Shown: positions 35,180 to 48,519, numbered from the stretch's first letter. The stretch: 64,000 bases of DNA from Metellina segmentata (GCA_947359465.1 OX375877.1:68116698-68180697), one strand, 5' to 3'. Numbers and translations are program-made. Notes: generated from the sequence alone by a model not told the origin.

Positions 35180-36660
35180 AGATTTAATATATTCTGCACA
35201 TAGAAAAATTCAATACGTTTTGTTTACATTTGAAAGGGCAGTGTGACGTACAGAAATTAATCAGAAGTTTAAGCTTGAACTTGAGAGAAACAAGATAATC
35301 AATGTAGGGATCAATCCCATAAATACACAGGCGCATAGTGTTTTTCAAATTTTCATCTGGAGACCTGGTTCGATACTTCGATTTATTAGTTTTCATCATG
35401 GAAAAGAACTGCTCATATTTATAAGTGCTTCCAAATGCACAAATCATTTTTCTTGCAAATGCTCGCAGCTGTGGGTACTTTTCTTCGGCAAGGTATGTTC
35501 TGTAGAAATCCCTTAGATCCACGTCTTCAAATGTATGTCTTCCTGAAGCTCGATCAACTCCATTTGCAGGTGTGCGGGAGCCTTCTCTGCGTCACTTTTC
35601 ATCGGAGTAGCAAAAAGGTTAAAGCAGCTATCCATGTTTTCAAAAACGGAAAATTTATTACAAAAATTGCTTTTACAGTGATTTTAGTTCTTCAGCATAT
35701 TGAGTGTAATCGATGTTTTTGTGACTGGATAGTGTTGAAAAATGATAGCAGATTCCATATCGCATTTGTATTTCCCACAAACGAATTTTGTTTTGGATGG
35801 CTTTCAGATGGCTGTACAATTCGTTTACCAACTTACCTTGTTTTTGAACCTTCAAATTCAACTCGTTTAAGTGACCCTTGATGTCAACTAAAAATGCTAA
35901 ATCACATAATCATTTCTGATCACTTTCAGGCAATGATTTTTCCTTGATTTCCATAAAAATGGCTCGTTTCTGTCTAAGTTCGAGAAATCCTTTTAGCATC
36001 TTGCCTTTGCTTAACCACCTTACTTCGCAAAAATATGTCACATCACCAAGTTCTGAAGAAAGGTCATCCAAAAATGCTTTGAAATGAAGATGTTTAAGTG
36101 CGCGAGATCGAATAATATTGTCTTTCTTACCACATCGATAACGTTCTGCAATTGAATGGACTTAGAACACAAGTTTAGTTGGTGGATAATGCAATGTAGG
36201 ATTATTAAATCATCTTTTTGTACATTCAAGTCAATTGCTGTTTCTTTCAAAATTCCGATGAACTTTTCGTGAACCGACCACAGAAGATGTACCATCTGTG
36301 CAAACCCCAATTAATTTGCACCACCGCAAGCCATATTGTTCAATAGCACTTTTAACCTCATGAAAAATAACTTCTCCAGTAGAGGTCTTTTAAAGGCCAG
36401 AAATCCGAGTATTGTTGATTTGTATCAGTGTTTTTTTAACAATCCCTTCCGCTTGTAAGGAATGGAATCAAAAAGTGTAAGGCAGTTTCTCGGATACAAT
36501 CAATAACGAAATTCATAATAAAAGCGTCTACGATTATGTGAAAGATCTAAAGACAATAAGTCAGAAGTTTTTTTTTTGCTCTGATTTAAAAATTGTGTCA
36601 TCTCATCATCCACGTCTGCGTTTGGACTTCTGAACCCAGCTTCTTTCATGAGCTGCCATC
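35180..36660 (-). pseudogene. Decayed hAT-superfamily transposase (GTF2IRD2/ZBED-like group)
   Basis: Minus-strand conceptual reading through several stops and frameshifts gives, in order: a start-like MKEAGFRSPNADVDDEM piece near 36650; a DGTSSVVGS-like segment near 36295; an EVRWLSKGKMLKGFLELRQK segment near 36020; a LAFLVDIKGHLNELNLKVQ segment near 35890; and, at 35184-35522, a C-terminal dimerisation-type block with FGSTYKYEQFFSMMKTNKS. These are diagnostic of hAT transposases of the group that also gave rise to host ZBED/GTF2IRD2-type genes. At least four disablements are present. No terminal repeats were found. Confidence 0.85.
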
Positions 36661-37094
36661 TATTGAGTTATTTTGAAAACAAATGTATCCTTCGAAATTT
36701 TGTGATTGAGTTGAAACCTAGTTTTATTTTGTTGATTATGCATCACGACTTCCGTTGTATATACTTTCCCTATCCAATTATATTTTTGATGTTATGTCAT
36801 TACCATTCAGAATATAATGCAATTGTTACAGTTCCTCGGTCAGGTATTCCATATTGATCATTACATATTGCCGTGTTTCTCATTCGAATTCTCATCCATC
36901 AATGTTTGTTTTAATATCGGATGTGTTCCGGATACAGTAGCAGAAATTGTTCTTGGGGCTTTCTTTTACTTCTTAATTATAATTAGGTTCCTACTCGAAG
37001 CAGTTGTCGTTAGATCATTCGATTTTTGATAAAGTTTGAAAGTTTGTTAGGACTTTGTGCAATACACAAAAGCATGAATGGCATAGATAGCAGC

Positions 37095-37230
37095 TCAAAA
37101 AAGAAGATGGATTCAGAAGTCCAGACGCAGATGTGGATGAAGAGATGAAACATTTTTTTTAATCAGAGGAAAAAAACTTCCGACATATTGTCTTTAGATC
37201 TTCCACATAATCGTAGTCGCTTTTATTCCG
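37095..37230 (+). repeat. Inverted partial copy of the hAT transposase 5' end
   Basis: AGAAGATGGATTCAGAAGTC through TTTAGATCTTCCACATAATC on the plus strand matches the minus strand of about 36655-36530. The two form an inverted repeat with about 130-bp arms around a loop of roughly 440 bp. A third short match (CACATAATAGTAGACGCTTT) lies at 38733. Confidence 0.75.
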
Positions 37231-37401
37231 CTTAAGATGGCGATCACCGTGTCTGGTTCATTCCAAAATTGTGATCCTTGGACTTTTATTGGTCTCATCA
37301 CACGCTCCGTAATGGTATTTTATATTCATTGCACGTAATTATTTCCGGTTGAAACAGCTGTGAGAGGATTTGCTGGGTTTCTTTTCTGGAGCTGAACCTT
37401 A

Positions 37402-37846
37402 GGTCCGGTGTACACATCAGGTTTTTCAACGTACGGCGCCGCTGCCTCAACGTAAGTGCGGTCTGAGATTCATTAGATCCTATGGAGTAGTGCACACATG
37501 CCTCCACAACCGCTGGGGCGACGCACGTCCAACTTACGTGCAATTTGTTCCGCAGTTCCTCACGGCGCCGCACATGAGTCTCCGTTCTGAAGTATCTTGT
37601 TTTTATAAACAAATGTAATATAAATAATAATTAATAAATGGTTGTATCCAGTAACGTCTATTTTGTTTCAAAATATACATTTTTTTTACACCAAGTAAGC
37701 GAAATAAACACGTTTTCTTCGATAGAATATGTATCGCAAATGGTGCGAAATGAGTTTGTGCGTCACTTCACGGTTATGTGTGCATAGTTGGGCTTCGGTG
37801 CCGCAGTGGAGCCGCATGCTGAAAAACCGGATGTGTGCACCGGGCC
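37402..37846. mobile_element. MITE with about 40-bp imperfect terminal inverted repeats
   Basis: Left end GGTCCGGTGTACACATCAGG; right end as reverse complement GGCCCGGTGCACACATCCGG. Both continue with GTTTTTCA and a GC-rich CGGC block. Flanks are TTA on the left (37399-37401) and TTT/TTA on the right. A 3-bp TTA duplication would fit PIF/Harbinger or ISL2EU-type elements, but the right flank is ambiguous. No transposase. Confidence 0.75.
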
Positions 37847-38060
37847 TTTACGGTGACCCTTCAGGTGGTCTCTTAGGTCATCTAAATTTGCAAACCCGTA
37901 CCCGTTAGTCACATTTTCCTTCAGGGATTGTTTCTCCTTCACGTCATCAAATGGGACAAAACGTTTTCCGATGGCTTGCCCTAAGTAGAAGGGAAGACGA
38001 TTTTTGTCTATGTTCAAATTTATTGGGAACGATATAGTGGATCGTAACCCCAACAAGCAG
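37847..38060 (-). pseudogene. Unrecognised coding fragment interrupted by the MITE
   Basis: A minus-strand open frame (about 38056-37850) has a plausible protein composition with motifs GKRFVPFDDVKEKQSLKEN and GYGFANLDDLRDHLKG and no low-complexity bias. It runs into the MITE at 37846. I do not recognise the family. It could be transposon-derived or a host exon piece; no splice sites are convincing. Confidence 0.35.
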
Positions 38061-39217
38061 TATGTGGAGCAGTAGTGGGTCCGAGCACGTAACCAGTTAG
38101 TCTATAAAACTAACTAAAAGAAGGTTGACCAAACAAACTTGAATAAAATAAAGTTTTTATTAAACTTTAAACTAAAAACATATTTAAATAAAATAAATAA
38201 CGTTATCCGCCTAACAGACTGGAATAACGTGCAAGCAGCATCAAGATCAAGATCAAGATCAAATAGATCTGTCTCTCACAAACCATAATCAGCATTCAGC
38301 AGATCCACTTGTCTGCGTATATATAGGTTAAGTAATTTACATAACCATACATCTTCAACTTTCAATCAGCCAATCAGAAAAATATATCTTGAATTAGAAT
38401 AAGTGTGAAAGTTGAAGTGTAGGTTTGATAGTATAAATAAATGCTTAAAAATGTATACAGTTGCCGAGGTATAAAAAGTTAAGAAAGGTGGCGAGAAATG
38501 AGTCCTTTGCCATAAATTGGCGCCAACTTCTAACAAAATTTATGTTTACTCCTTAAAAAAATTATGATACCCATTCGCATATGAGGTTTTTTTCCGATTT
38601 ATAATCTCCAATTAAAACAACATAGCGATGCCTAGACATGTCGTATAGAAATGTGTTTATTATCATGCGCTTCTAAATTTTTTGAAATGATGGCGACAGT
38701 AAAAATCTGCTAATCTTATACCTTTGAAGTCCACATAATAGTAGACGCTTTTATTCCACTTGAGATGGCGATCGCCCCGTGGCTGATCATCCTCTCATCG
38801 ACAAAGCGTTATCATTGCTGTTGATTTCGGCACGGAATGCTAAATTTAGTGTTTTTTTCCACACTTAAGACTCTAATTTTGGAAGCGCTTTGTTTACATT
38901 ATCTCCATTCCCATAATTTAACTAATAGTCTTTCAAAACCCCGTGATTCAAATTCCAATTCTCCGTAGCAAGACTATACTAGGACGTCTTGTTTATGTAC
39001 AGATCCTCTATATCTCCTGCTATCTTTTGGTTCGAGAAATCTATTGCATTCGAAAGGTTTTACCTAATTCTCACAAATGCGTATGGCTAATTTTCACACT
39101 GCATTGCAATTACAAAACCCAAATGTTTTGTTCCAATCCCGCATTTAAAACATTTGAAAGTGAGGGATTATGAATAACAACGCTAATAAAATGGACAAAT
39201 TTTAGGTAATGGTAATG
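38061..39217. other. Stretch with a dispersed-repeat fragment
   Basis: A short GATCAA array lies at 38247-38263. Positions about 38700-38940 (GAGATGGCGATCGCC, then TGGAAGCGCTTTGTTTACAT) belong to the family also seen at 47790-48660, 49130-49400 and 50755-50890. No gene is seen. Confidence 0.5.
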
Positions 39218-39376
39218 GTAATTTTTAGTTAACGTCGTAGTAGAGCAACACAACGGGCTATCGACGACGGTCCGGGATCAGTCCCTTAAGGGAAAGATAC
39301 GAGGACAACACCTCGTAATTTTGAACCACGGTCAGATGACGAAGCAACACCTGAGCTGGCACCCCACTCTCTAAAG
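39218..39376 (-). mobile_element. SINE-A, truncated before its head
   Basis: Starts TTTTTAGTTAACGTCGTAGT and stops abruptly after ACCCCACTCTCTAAA, at the point where full copies continue toward the tRNA-like head. Confidence 0.85.
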
Positions 39377-41149
39377 ACAAATTTCAGGAATCGATCGTAG
39401 TTTCAGTATGATCAGTAATATTGGATTTCAAAGTTTTATTATGTCATGTTTGGCTATACTATAGGCAACCTTACAGCCTTATAGCGACTCGATTCTTGGT
39501 TATTTGGATTGATACTGGGGGGGGGGGGATAAATCAACAAATTTATGTTTCTGGAATTCCTTAGCTTTGATCACGATGGAAGAACGAAAAATATTGTCCT
39601 ATTTGGTTTTTTTACAATTGTCCTTAGGTATATCGAGTAGTTTCCCAAGCTACATCGATTCAATCAGAAACTTGATAGATTCGGCCCTTCTTAATGACAT
39701 GCCACCTTTTTACATGCTTATTTTTTCGTACTGATACTTTAAGCTTCTAATTTGTTACTTTAACTTTATTATTTGTTGCTTTAACCTCTCTTATGATTTG
39801 TTACATTAACTTTATGATTTGTTACTTTTACCGCTTATAATTTGTTACTACTACTACTGAAAGATTCATAAAACAAAGCTTAAGAATGATCTACACTCTG
39901 ATTTTTCAAGTAGATGTATTTACTGTGATACACTTTGTGTATTTATTGTGACAATTTTTCAATAAATATGGATTTGAGTTACGTATCTTTTAATAATCCT
40001 GTTGGTTACTTTTGAGAGTTGGTTGGTTGAGACAACTTTTCATTAGCAAAACTGACCAGATTTTGATCTCATCATCATAAAAAAAATGGGCAATATCCTG
40101 GTGACGAGATATCTCGTAATTAGAGAAATTGGTCAGATCTTTATGGACGATATATCTCGTTGAAACCACTTGGAGGTTAAACTATTGAAAAAGTTATAAA
40201 CGGTCTTCTGTTTTACAGCTTTTTCACACACACACACAAGCTGCATCATTCCATTTTGGACATCAATGCATTTTAAAGTACATTTTACTTTATCATCTTG
40301 ACGATTAGATGTTTTAAATTTATTTACTTCTTTCATGTGTTTGAAGTGTTTAATTTTGTTTTCGTTCTGTTCACACATAAAATTTTTATCGTGATTTTAA
40401 TGTTGGTATGATTGCTAATTTTATAGTTTTTAATCGATTTTATTTTATGTTATTTCTTTCGCGCCTTGCGTATGGCTTATTCATTTTGGATCTCGTGCCA
40501 TAAAACCTAAATCATCTGACCGCTAAACTGGACTGGTCAAGAACAAAGTGAGCTCACTCGTTCTCGAAGCTTTATTTAAAGCTTTAAAAGAACCACCGTA
40601 TCAAAATCGGTTCAGATACCAAAGACATTCGGTTCGACATAGGATCTCAAGTAATCTACGCTCTACTGTATATACCAGGGGTGGATCTACACTACCTTTG
40701 GAAGCCACATTTCAGGAAGGAATATCTTGAAAGGGCCATTTATTTATCTTCGATAACAAAAAAAACAACTCTAATGTGCGAACTGCCCTAACAAGTTATC
40801 AATCAAACTTTCGGCAGCTAACTTCCAAAATGGACAATATTAGTAAAACATCCACAAGCAAATCTAATTTTTAAAGATTTTTTCTACAAAATTGTTTGAT
40901 GGGATCATAACAATATTGTTTTAAATAACATTTTTGTTTTTACTTTCAATAATTTTCGAACTTTTATGTTTTTCAATAACTTTGTAACAAGAAATTAGAT
41001 AAAATAATTGTGTTCGTACATTTTGGCCTTTGGAAGTTGTGACCATCGCTTCCGGCCTTGTAGTGGCCAAGGAAAAAGTCAAGTGCCCGCCATTGGAAAA
41101 AACATAATATTCGCACATTAATTAGTTTTAGTTTGCCATATATCATACA
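39377..41149. other. AT-rich stretch with a minisatellite
   Basis: At about 39745-39855 a degenerate 20-25-bp unit of the form TAATTTGTTACTTTAACTTT recurs about five times. Frames at 40133-40378 and 40973-41284 are unsupported. No gene is seen. Confidence 0.5.
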
Positions 41150-41348
41150 CAGGGCCCCCACATAGGCGGTGCTGCTGTTGCCATGGCAAGGAGGCCCGTG
41201 TGTCGGGGGGGGGGGCAAAGGAGCTAAAAAATATGATTGAAAAAATTCTTTAAACTGACAACGATGTCGGAAATAAAACTTCACGTGTCAAATTAAAATG
41301 TAAAAATCCCTGAACATTCTCCATGATGAAACCAATAAAAATGTAATG

Positions 41349-41416
<68 letters not shown>

Positions 41417-41886
41417 TTTCTCTCTCTCTCTCTCTCTCTCATGTGTGTTTTTCAAGTAGGACATTGATATTTTTTATATTAAGTATTATTAAAGTTTAAG
41501 TTCTATTTTAATCAGTTGCTCTGATTTTAAATTTCAATTGTAGAACTGCACATATACAAATGACATTTTGATTTTCCGGATATTAAAACTGCATGTTACT
41601 AGTAACTATGTGTATTAACCAAGTGTTTATTTTTGTTTATACAGTTTGTTACCTAAATGTCTTGTTTGTTATATGGTATATTGTATATGGCTCTCTTAAT
41701 GACGTATATGGAGTATGTTTTAGGATTAAACTATGAAAAATGCGTCATAAAAATTCAAAAATGTCTCTGTTAAAATAAATAGTTGAAAAGGAACATGGGT
41801 GATGTTAGGGAGGTGCCCGTCATTTCAGCTGGCAACAGGTCCCGTCATATAGCTATCAGGGCCCACAGATTGATGTAGGGAGCCTG
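41150..41886. mobile_element. hAT-type non-autonomous element with 8-bp target duplication
   Basis: Left end CAGGGCCCCCACAT; right end as reverse complement CAGGCTCCCTACAT. The flanking octamers are ATCATACA (41142-41149) and ATCAAACA (41887-41894), matching at seven of eight positions. The interior holds a (TA)n tract at 41346-41412 and a (TC)n tract at 41419-41440. A related copy lies at 57461-57874. Confidence 0.8.
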
Positions 41887-43434
41887 ATCAAACATACATT
41901 TTATTTACGAAATAACCACACATTAGCCGGAGAGAGCCGTTCTATAGCCAACGCTGATATATTCACTTGAACAATTGCATTGCTTCCTGACAGCTACATT
42001 GCCAGTTGATAGATGGCAGCACCAAAGAAGGTGTATCGTGCGGATGTCTTCTGAGTGGATAATGTTAGGCAACCGCAACCTTATAGAGGGAAGTTACGAG
42101 TTCCGGGGTCAGGGGACTTGGAGTAAAGCTGATGATGAATTTCTCAAAAAACAAACGGGACAAAGGTTTGCTAGACAGTGGATGACCTGTGAACGCCATT
42201 TTATAAATTGGTGTTTCTTACAGTGTCCACCTTTCCTAAATTCGTTAAATTTATGGAAAAACCACTCTTGCTCTGGCATAAACTTTTAAGTAATATATAT
42301 GAAAATAATTAAAACACTGGTCGAAGACAGATGGAATTGTAAAGTTTTCAGTGTGCCAACTATTTTGAAATGACCTACATATTGTAACGACTGTATAAAT
42401 TCAGTTTCACTATAACTACGGTCCCTTTCTTGCTTTACATACAACGTCGACGAAAGACGCGTTTACAAGAAGTTGCAAACTTCTCCCCCTCCAAACATCG
42501 AAGCTATTCCAATAAACGGAAACTAGTTTCATCGCCAAGTTCTCGTGTCGGGGTGGCGATTTGGCGAGTTTGCAACTTCAATTTTGTTTTCCTCCAAGAG
42601 TCGGTAAGGATCAAAGGATTGCAACGTTTGGGGGACATTTCTCCGAGACGAAATTTGGGATGAAAATGCTTCCCTATTTCGTACCTTTTAGGTATTACTT
42701 GACAATCACCGTTCCCCTCTGCACTTGGGCATCCCGTGGTCGCTCACGCAGTCTTTTGATCTCTCATTGTAACATTTTGGCTCAATGCTTGCCTTGACCA
42801 CATATCACGCCAAACTGTCAGTGAGTGACCTATACTATTAAAATGGCGTTATGAATAGTTCTCTTCAGTGGGGTGTTAAAGGTTTTCTCCTCTTGGTGTT
42901 GCTGATAAAGTCAACAAGGCGTTTACAACGGAATGGGTCGAAAAAAAGAGTCAAAAAGGGGTAAGGGGGTCATAGGAGAACGTAAAACGTCCTCGTCATA
43001 AAAAGTAGAAGAAAAATATTTGCAGCTCCGGTGTAAATTCGGCTTAATAGGCATACAAACCCAAGGACAGTTTTACTGACACAAAAGCAAAAATACATTC
43101 AATGAGGAATTGAACCTACGCCGACTATAATGCTTTAAACTACTAGTTGCTCTTCTCCGGAATCCAATCAAAAACGGTACAATGTTTTTTTGGTTTATAT
43201 TCGTCAAGGAATCGCATAGTATAATTATTATGCGGTCGATTCTGTCAATCCTGTATAACTTTGTTGTTAAGGACAGTGTACGATTGGTACAATTATTCAA
43301 GTGCTTTTTAAGCTTCATTCCCACCTGATGATGCAAAACATCTCCTTTTTATCATCCTCTCCTTCTATCCTTTTTGTTTTTTGCTTTGTAACATGTGTAC
43401 TAAAACGAAAAACTTCTCTTCAGTAATACGTTGG
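41887..43434. other. Stretch without a supported gene
   Basis: A GC-richer patch at about 42440-42660 contains a 13-bp inverted repeat (GAAGTTGCAAACT at 42469 and AGTTTGCAACTTC at 42567). Overlapping frames (41975-42289, 42430-42797) lack motifs. Confidence 0.4.
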
Positions 43435-43608
43435 TATGGTTTGTAAGTTTGAAGAGTGGGGAGGCAGCTCAGATGTGACCTCGTCACCTGACCATGGTTC
43501 AAAATTACGTGGTGTTGTCCTCGAATCTTTACCTTTGGGTTTGATCCCAAACCGTCACCAGTAGCCCGTTGTGTTCCTCCAATGCGACGTCAATTAAATA
43601 CCCATTCA
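43435..43608 (+). mobile_element. SINE-A 3' part
   Basis: Body from AAGTTTGAAGAGTGGGGAGG to CCAATGCGACGTCAATTAAA; no head. A (TC)n tract lies downstream at 43707-43735. Confidence 0.85.
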
Positions 43609-43704
43609 CCCTTCAGCAATGACTGTGCTAGCAACCCTGAGAGTTGTAGACGGTGCTGTTTCTTTTCCTGTCAGGTTCAGGTTCCATTCTTCCCCGGGTT
43701 TAAT

Positions 43705-43735
<31 letters not shown>

Positions 43736-44021
43736 TCTGTATCGCTAAATTATTTCCTTGTGTCTGTATCTTTGCATTTCACTTTTTTCGTTACAGCTTA
43801 GTCAATATGGGTCCTGCTTCATAAGACATATTGTATCCAACCAATCAACCAAACCTTAAGCAATGAGTTTCTGTCAAATTTTGTATGTAGTTATTTTTTT
43901 CCAAATGGCGGGCACTTATGAATTCAATCATTGGCCAACTACAAGGCCATAACCGATGTCCAATTGTAAGGGGCACCCAGTGGGTGTCCATCATTACCCG
44001 TAACTAATTAATTGGTAATTT
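43609..44021. other. Stretch with a CT simple repeat, no gene
   Basis: (CT)n at 43707-43735. Two overlapping frames across it are low-complexity. Confidence 0.5.
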
Positions 44022-44216
44022 TGTAATTAACGTCGTACTCGAGCAACACAACGGGCTATTGACGACGGTCCGTGATCAATCCCTTAAGGGACCCGTAGCT
44101 AAGGACTTCACATTTTATGACAACGACGTCTTGCCCTGACCCCGGATTCTAACCAGGAACCTTCCGATCAAGAGGCCTACACCTTAAACGCTAGACTGGT
44201 TAGTCGGCTGAGTTAT
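44022..44216 (-). mobile_element. SINE-A with an internal deletion
   Basis: The 3' end (TAATTAACGTCGTACTCGAG) and the tRNA-like head (plus-strand GGATTCTAACCAGG, B box mutated) are present. About 130 bp of the body is missing between about 44092 and 44110. Confidence 0.85.
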
Positions 44217-44699
44217 TTATTATATTTTCAAATTTTCCCAAAAAATCTATGAGAGAATTTTTGCAGCATGACAATTATAAAATACGTTTGAAAATACTAC
44301 TGAAATGAGAGAATTAAGAACAAAACCACATGCACCCAACAAATTATTGTGTTGCTGAAAATCAAATACGTATACATTTATGTCGCTTTAATATTTGAGA
44401 AAATCTCCATTGAGTTTTTCGTTTCTTTTACTGATTTCTATTATTTTAGAGGTATAGTATCTAACAAGAATCTTTAGACAGCATCTTGTAAGTATGTACC
44501 TCATTCGTTTAGTAAACATAATACAGGGTGTACAAAAAACAATTCTTTAAACTACTGTGACAAACATCGTGGCGCAATTTATTGTTGTTATGGTATAAAA
44601 ATCAACTTATTTCTAAGAACTTATCTCTAGAATAGACTATAGAATAATTTTATATAAAAGCATCTTTTGCTGGAGAAACTCTCCCACTTCAACTCTGCT
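44217..44699. other. AT-rich stretch without a recognisable gene
   Basis: Nothing supported is seen; it precedes the LINE remnant. Confidence 0.5.
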
Positions 44700-46440
44700 C
44701 TCCTTACCTCTTTTCATTTAATATCTAAGCTTCCTCCATGAAAAATGGATTTTTACTGAATATTCCTCAACAACTACCAGCAAGTTTGTCTCTCAGGGCT
44801 GTGAACAAGGTTCCAGACTGGGCCCTCTTCTCAGAAAAATCCTAGCTGATGATGTCCTTCGAAAATCTTGGCCAGATCACTACCAACTCCAGGCTTTCGT
44901 CGACGACTTTCTGTTCACAGTGTCTGGCAGTTCAAGAATAAAGCTAGAAATCAGGCCAAATGAATGTCTTAAGTGGGTTATGCACAACCACCTAATAATA
45001 GCCAGGACAAGACACGCGCCGTCGTCTTCAGAAAAAAAGATAGGCAACTTCTCCGGTCACCAGTCTTCACCCTTAACGACACAAGTATTCGAACTGTCGA
45101 CACCATGAAATATATGGATGTAATAATCAAGAAACAGTTATCATGGATCACGCGCGGCAAATACCTGAGTGAGAAATGCTGTAAAGAACAAACGGCAATA
45201 ATTAGATTTGCTTCAAAGTCGTGGGGTATCAGGGGATAAATCTTAAAGCTCTGGTATAAAATGGTAGTAGAAAGAATTCTGGTTTACGTTGCAGCCTGCT
45301 GGGGTACGAACCCAAAATGCCAGATTTTTAGACACGTGGCCATTGTTCAGAGATATGTCGCGCTTGGTATAACCAGAGGCTATAGAACCACCTTTACAGA
45401 CGCCGTACTTTTACTGGTCGGTCTAGAACCAATAGACCTCCTGGAAGCAAGGGAGGGGGGTACGGATCTTGTTATCAGACTCGGCAGACCCGCCACAACA
45501 TATGGTATCTCCTGATTTCCCTACCAATTCGAAACGAAAACCCCTATCCAACACACAACAAACACACATCATTCGTTACACCTCCAGCAACACGCTACCA
45601 AATCTGTACAGACGGATCTAAAACCCAGGATCTAGGATGGAACCGCCACCGTTTTTTGTGTGTTCCTGGACAACAGAAAGATCTTTGAGTGGCCACGCAG
45701 ACTGCACGACGACTACTCAGTTTTCCAATCTGAGTTACTTGCCATTCGAGCAGCTTCATCCTGGTCACTCCAAAATTGCCCAGAAAACACATGTATTTTT
45801 TCAGACAGTCTGTTCAGCGTGACTCTTTCGATCAACCTTCTCACTTCTAACCCTATGGTACAAAGAATACATTCCATCATTGAAGCGGCAGCTCCATCAA
45901 TGTGCATTCATGGTCCATTATACCTTGGGTCAGAGTACTTTCTAGTGCTGAAGGAAACGATGCAGCAGACCATCTTGCAAGAAGTGCCACCGGTAATAAG
46001 TCCATCCTCCAGCATCCCTCCCACTTCCGGCGTCTCATCTGAAGAGGTCCCTCAAGTTTGCATCAACTAACAGCTGATGGATAAACTCCATCAAAGGTCG
46101 GAGAACATTCTGGTTTTTTTCCCAAAGTCTGCACAAAGCGCCTCATCTCCACCGCAGAGTTCACACACTTTTACACGGGCTTTTGGACAGTTCCTACAGT
46201 ATCTATTTCGGATGAATATCCATTGAAGTGACCTCTGCATCTGTGGTACGGAAGCAGACCCGGACCACTGCGGTTCCACCTGCGCCCTATCACATCTCAT
46301 CTACACATCAAGAAGCCAGCACCTCAGTACTACGTTTAGTACTCAAGTACTACGACGCCTGGCAGTCCATCCCTTGCTACAAAGTAAAAAATACAAATCA
46401 TGCGATTTGTGGTCTCCAGGGAGTTTGAACTCAAGCAAGC
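44700..46440 (+). pseudogene. I/R1-like non-LTR retrotransposon pol remnant (RT C-terminus, RNase H, C-terminal knuckle)
   Basis: Plus-strand reading across frameshifts gives a reverse transcriptase palm piece with SQGCEQGSRLGPLL (about 44790-44835) and a catalytic-site variant FVDDF (about 44897). RT thumb-like sequence follows (KTRAVVFRKKDRQLL near 45010). The next open piece, 45261-45515, ends with GLEPIDLLEAREG. An RNase H domain has TDGSKTQD (about 45610), SELLAIRAASSW (about 45730), FSDSLFS (about 45798) and GNDAADHLARS (about 45950), so all four acidic motifs can be found, but in different frames. A degraded C-terminal Cys/His segment follows to about 46430. The 5' half (ORF1, endonuclease) is missing. 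RT plus RNase H is typical of the I and R1 clades. Confidence 0.9.
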
Positions 46441-47789
46441 GGTTTAAGTTCATTCTTTTTGACTACAACACTTCAATTGCCTCTATAACCTCATAGCAAA
46501 CTTTTATTAAAGCATCACCTGCCGTGAGCATTTCTTAACTCAATATTTCTGCTTTGCATCACACAAAATTTAATTTTTCCTTTTCTCATTTGGTCACCTT
46601 TTTGTTATGGAAATTTTTGTTTATCGTAAACTCAATCGTAGGATCGATATCCCATGACAGAGTTGAGTTAAATTGTTATTTTCTTTTAGTTTATTTTTAT
46701 TTTACAGTAAATATTTAGTTAGAGCTTTGCACACAGTGACGTTTACATACCCAGCATTTTGGATTTTTTTATACATTTCAATCAAATAGGCCTGTCGATA
46801 CATATGCATACGCATGTACATATAAAAAAGTATGCTATATACGTTATCTATAAACTCATGTTTGAAAATAATGTTTTATTTTGATACACACGATTACCTT
46901 TTAAAGTTTGGCCAGGAAATTTCGAACCAACTGTATATAATCATCCAATAAAAGTTTCCTGTTAATAATTTTTGTGTTACAATAAAATTACATAAACTGA
47001 ATTGCTGCTCATGCAGGTTATAATGGAGGGAAGTACGATAAATTAACAAAAGAAGAAATCACAAAACCATAATATAGGATGTTTCGAAAATATCTGGCCA
47101 CATTGTAATAATTATACAATCCGAAAGCAACCAAACGGATTCAGCAGGTTTAAATTTATGACTTAAATTCGTTCTGTAGATGTTTCTGTAGATCAGAAGA
47201 AAAATGTTCCATATCAGCTAAATGTAAAAAGTTTTAACAAAAGGACTTCAAATTGGCTTATAGTCTCTTTCGGGAGTTGTACGTTAGAAACGTGCAAAAT
47301 TAAAAGCTTTCTCTGCATTGCCACTTTGTGCTAGGAGAAAACTACCTTACAAGAAACTTGTAGTTCAAGGACCAGAAGTTCTTGAACCATCAAGTGACAG
47401 GAGGTTTGCAATGCTTTCGATTATTATCCAGATATTGCCAATTTTTTGTTGATGTAGAGATCGATGTCCTGGCCAGTCTTCTTCCAATGACGAGGTATCC
47501 AGATTTGGTCAACTTTTGCTATTAACGAGGTACCTTTTCGAGACAACCACCTGGTGGGTTAGTGAGAAGAACGTTATAGATTGAGAAAAAGAAAAGGATT
47601 TTATTATTGGCAGCTGTGTACAGATTCTGAAATGTTCGGCATGGCTGTTTTCAAGAGACGTCTTCATGGGAAAGAATCTTCGTTTCGTCCTGAGGTTTTG
47701 AAAACCCTCAAGGTTAAGGATACATGCAGATGTTTGGATCCATCACTGAAAAGGGAAAAGGAGCATTATTGCGTAGCCATAGTTCGACT
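46441..47789. other. Stretch with one unrecognised open frame
   Basis: The frame at 47581-47850 (89 codons, plus strand) has balanced composition and a Cys-containing CRCLDPSLKRE motif. Its last third overlaps a dispersed repeat that recurs at 49130-49220, so it is more likely repeat than gene. The remainder is AT-rich. Confidence 0.4.
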
Positions 47790-48462
47790 GAAACGAGAAG
47801 GCGATCAACCTTGGGTCGGTCGATTTTTGAACGGGTGGGAAATATTGTAAGGAGAAGACTGTCATACGCAAAGTCATGAATTGCGATCACCATGGACGAT
47901 TTTAGGCCCGTCACCTCAATATGTCGATTTCAGCACCTAACTAAGTCATTATAGCAAGCCGGAATGAAACACTGTAACTTTGTATCTACCAAAAAGTACT
48001 TCATGGGAGAGTTGGACTACTTTGATATATTACTACTCAATCGTAAATTAAATTTTTGGAGTGGTTGCTAAGCTCGCTACGGTATTCCCCCTCCAGAATT
48101 TAGCAGTAGCCGAAATTCGACAGATGACGACACTAGTATAATGATTGCCATTGTTTTTGCGTAAGACTGTGAGAACTGTATTAAGATCACAGTCCCGTGT
48201 TGCCTTTAGCAGCCAAAGGCTGAGCGGCAATGCACGGATGGAAGCCGTGATATGACATTAGCTGTGTCTCCTATCATAGCTCCCCTAGGTGGTTGAAAAT
48301 GGCACCACCATGGATATTCAATTATCCATCTTGGTCCATCCATCGAATTTGTAAACTTTTGCGTGTTCCAATCACGACGGGGTCACCAATATAGCAAGCC
48401 GGAATTAAACATAGTAACTTTGTATCTACCAAAAATGTACTTCATGCTAGAGTTGGGTTACA

Positions 48463-48519
<57 letters not shown>

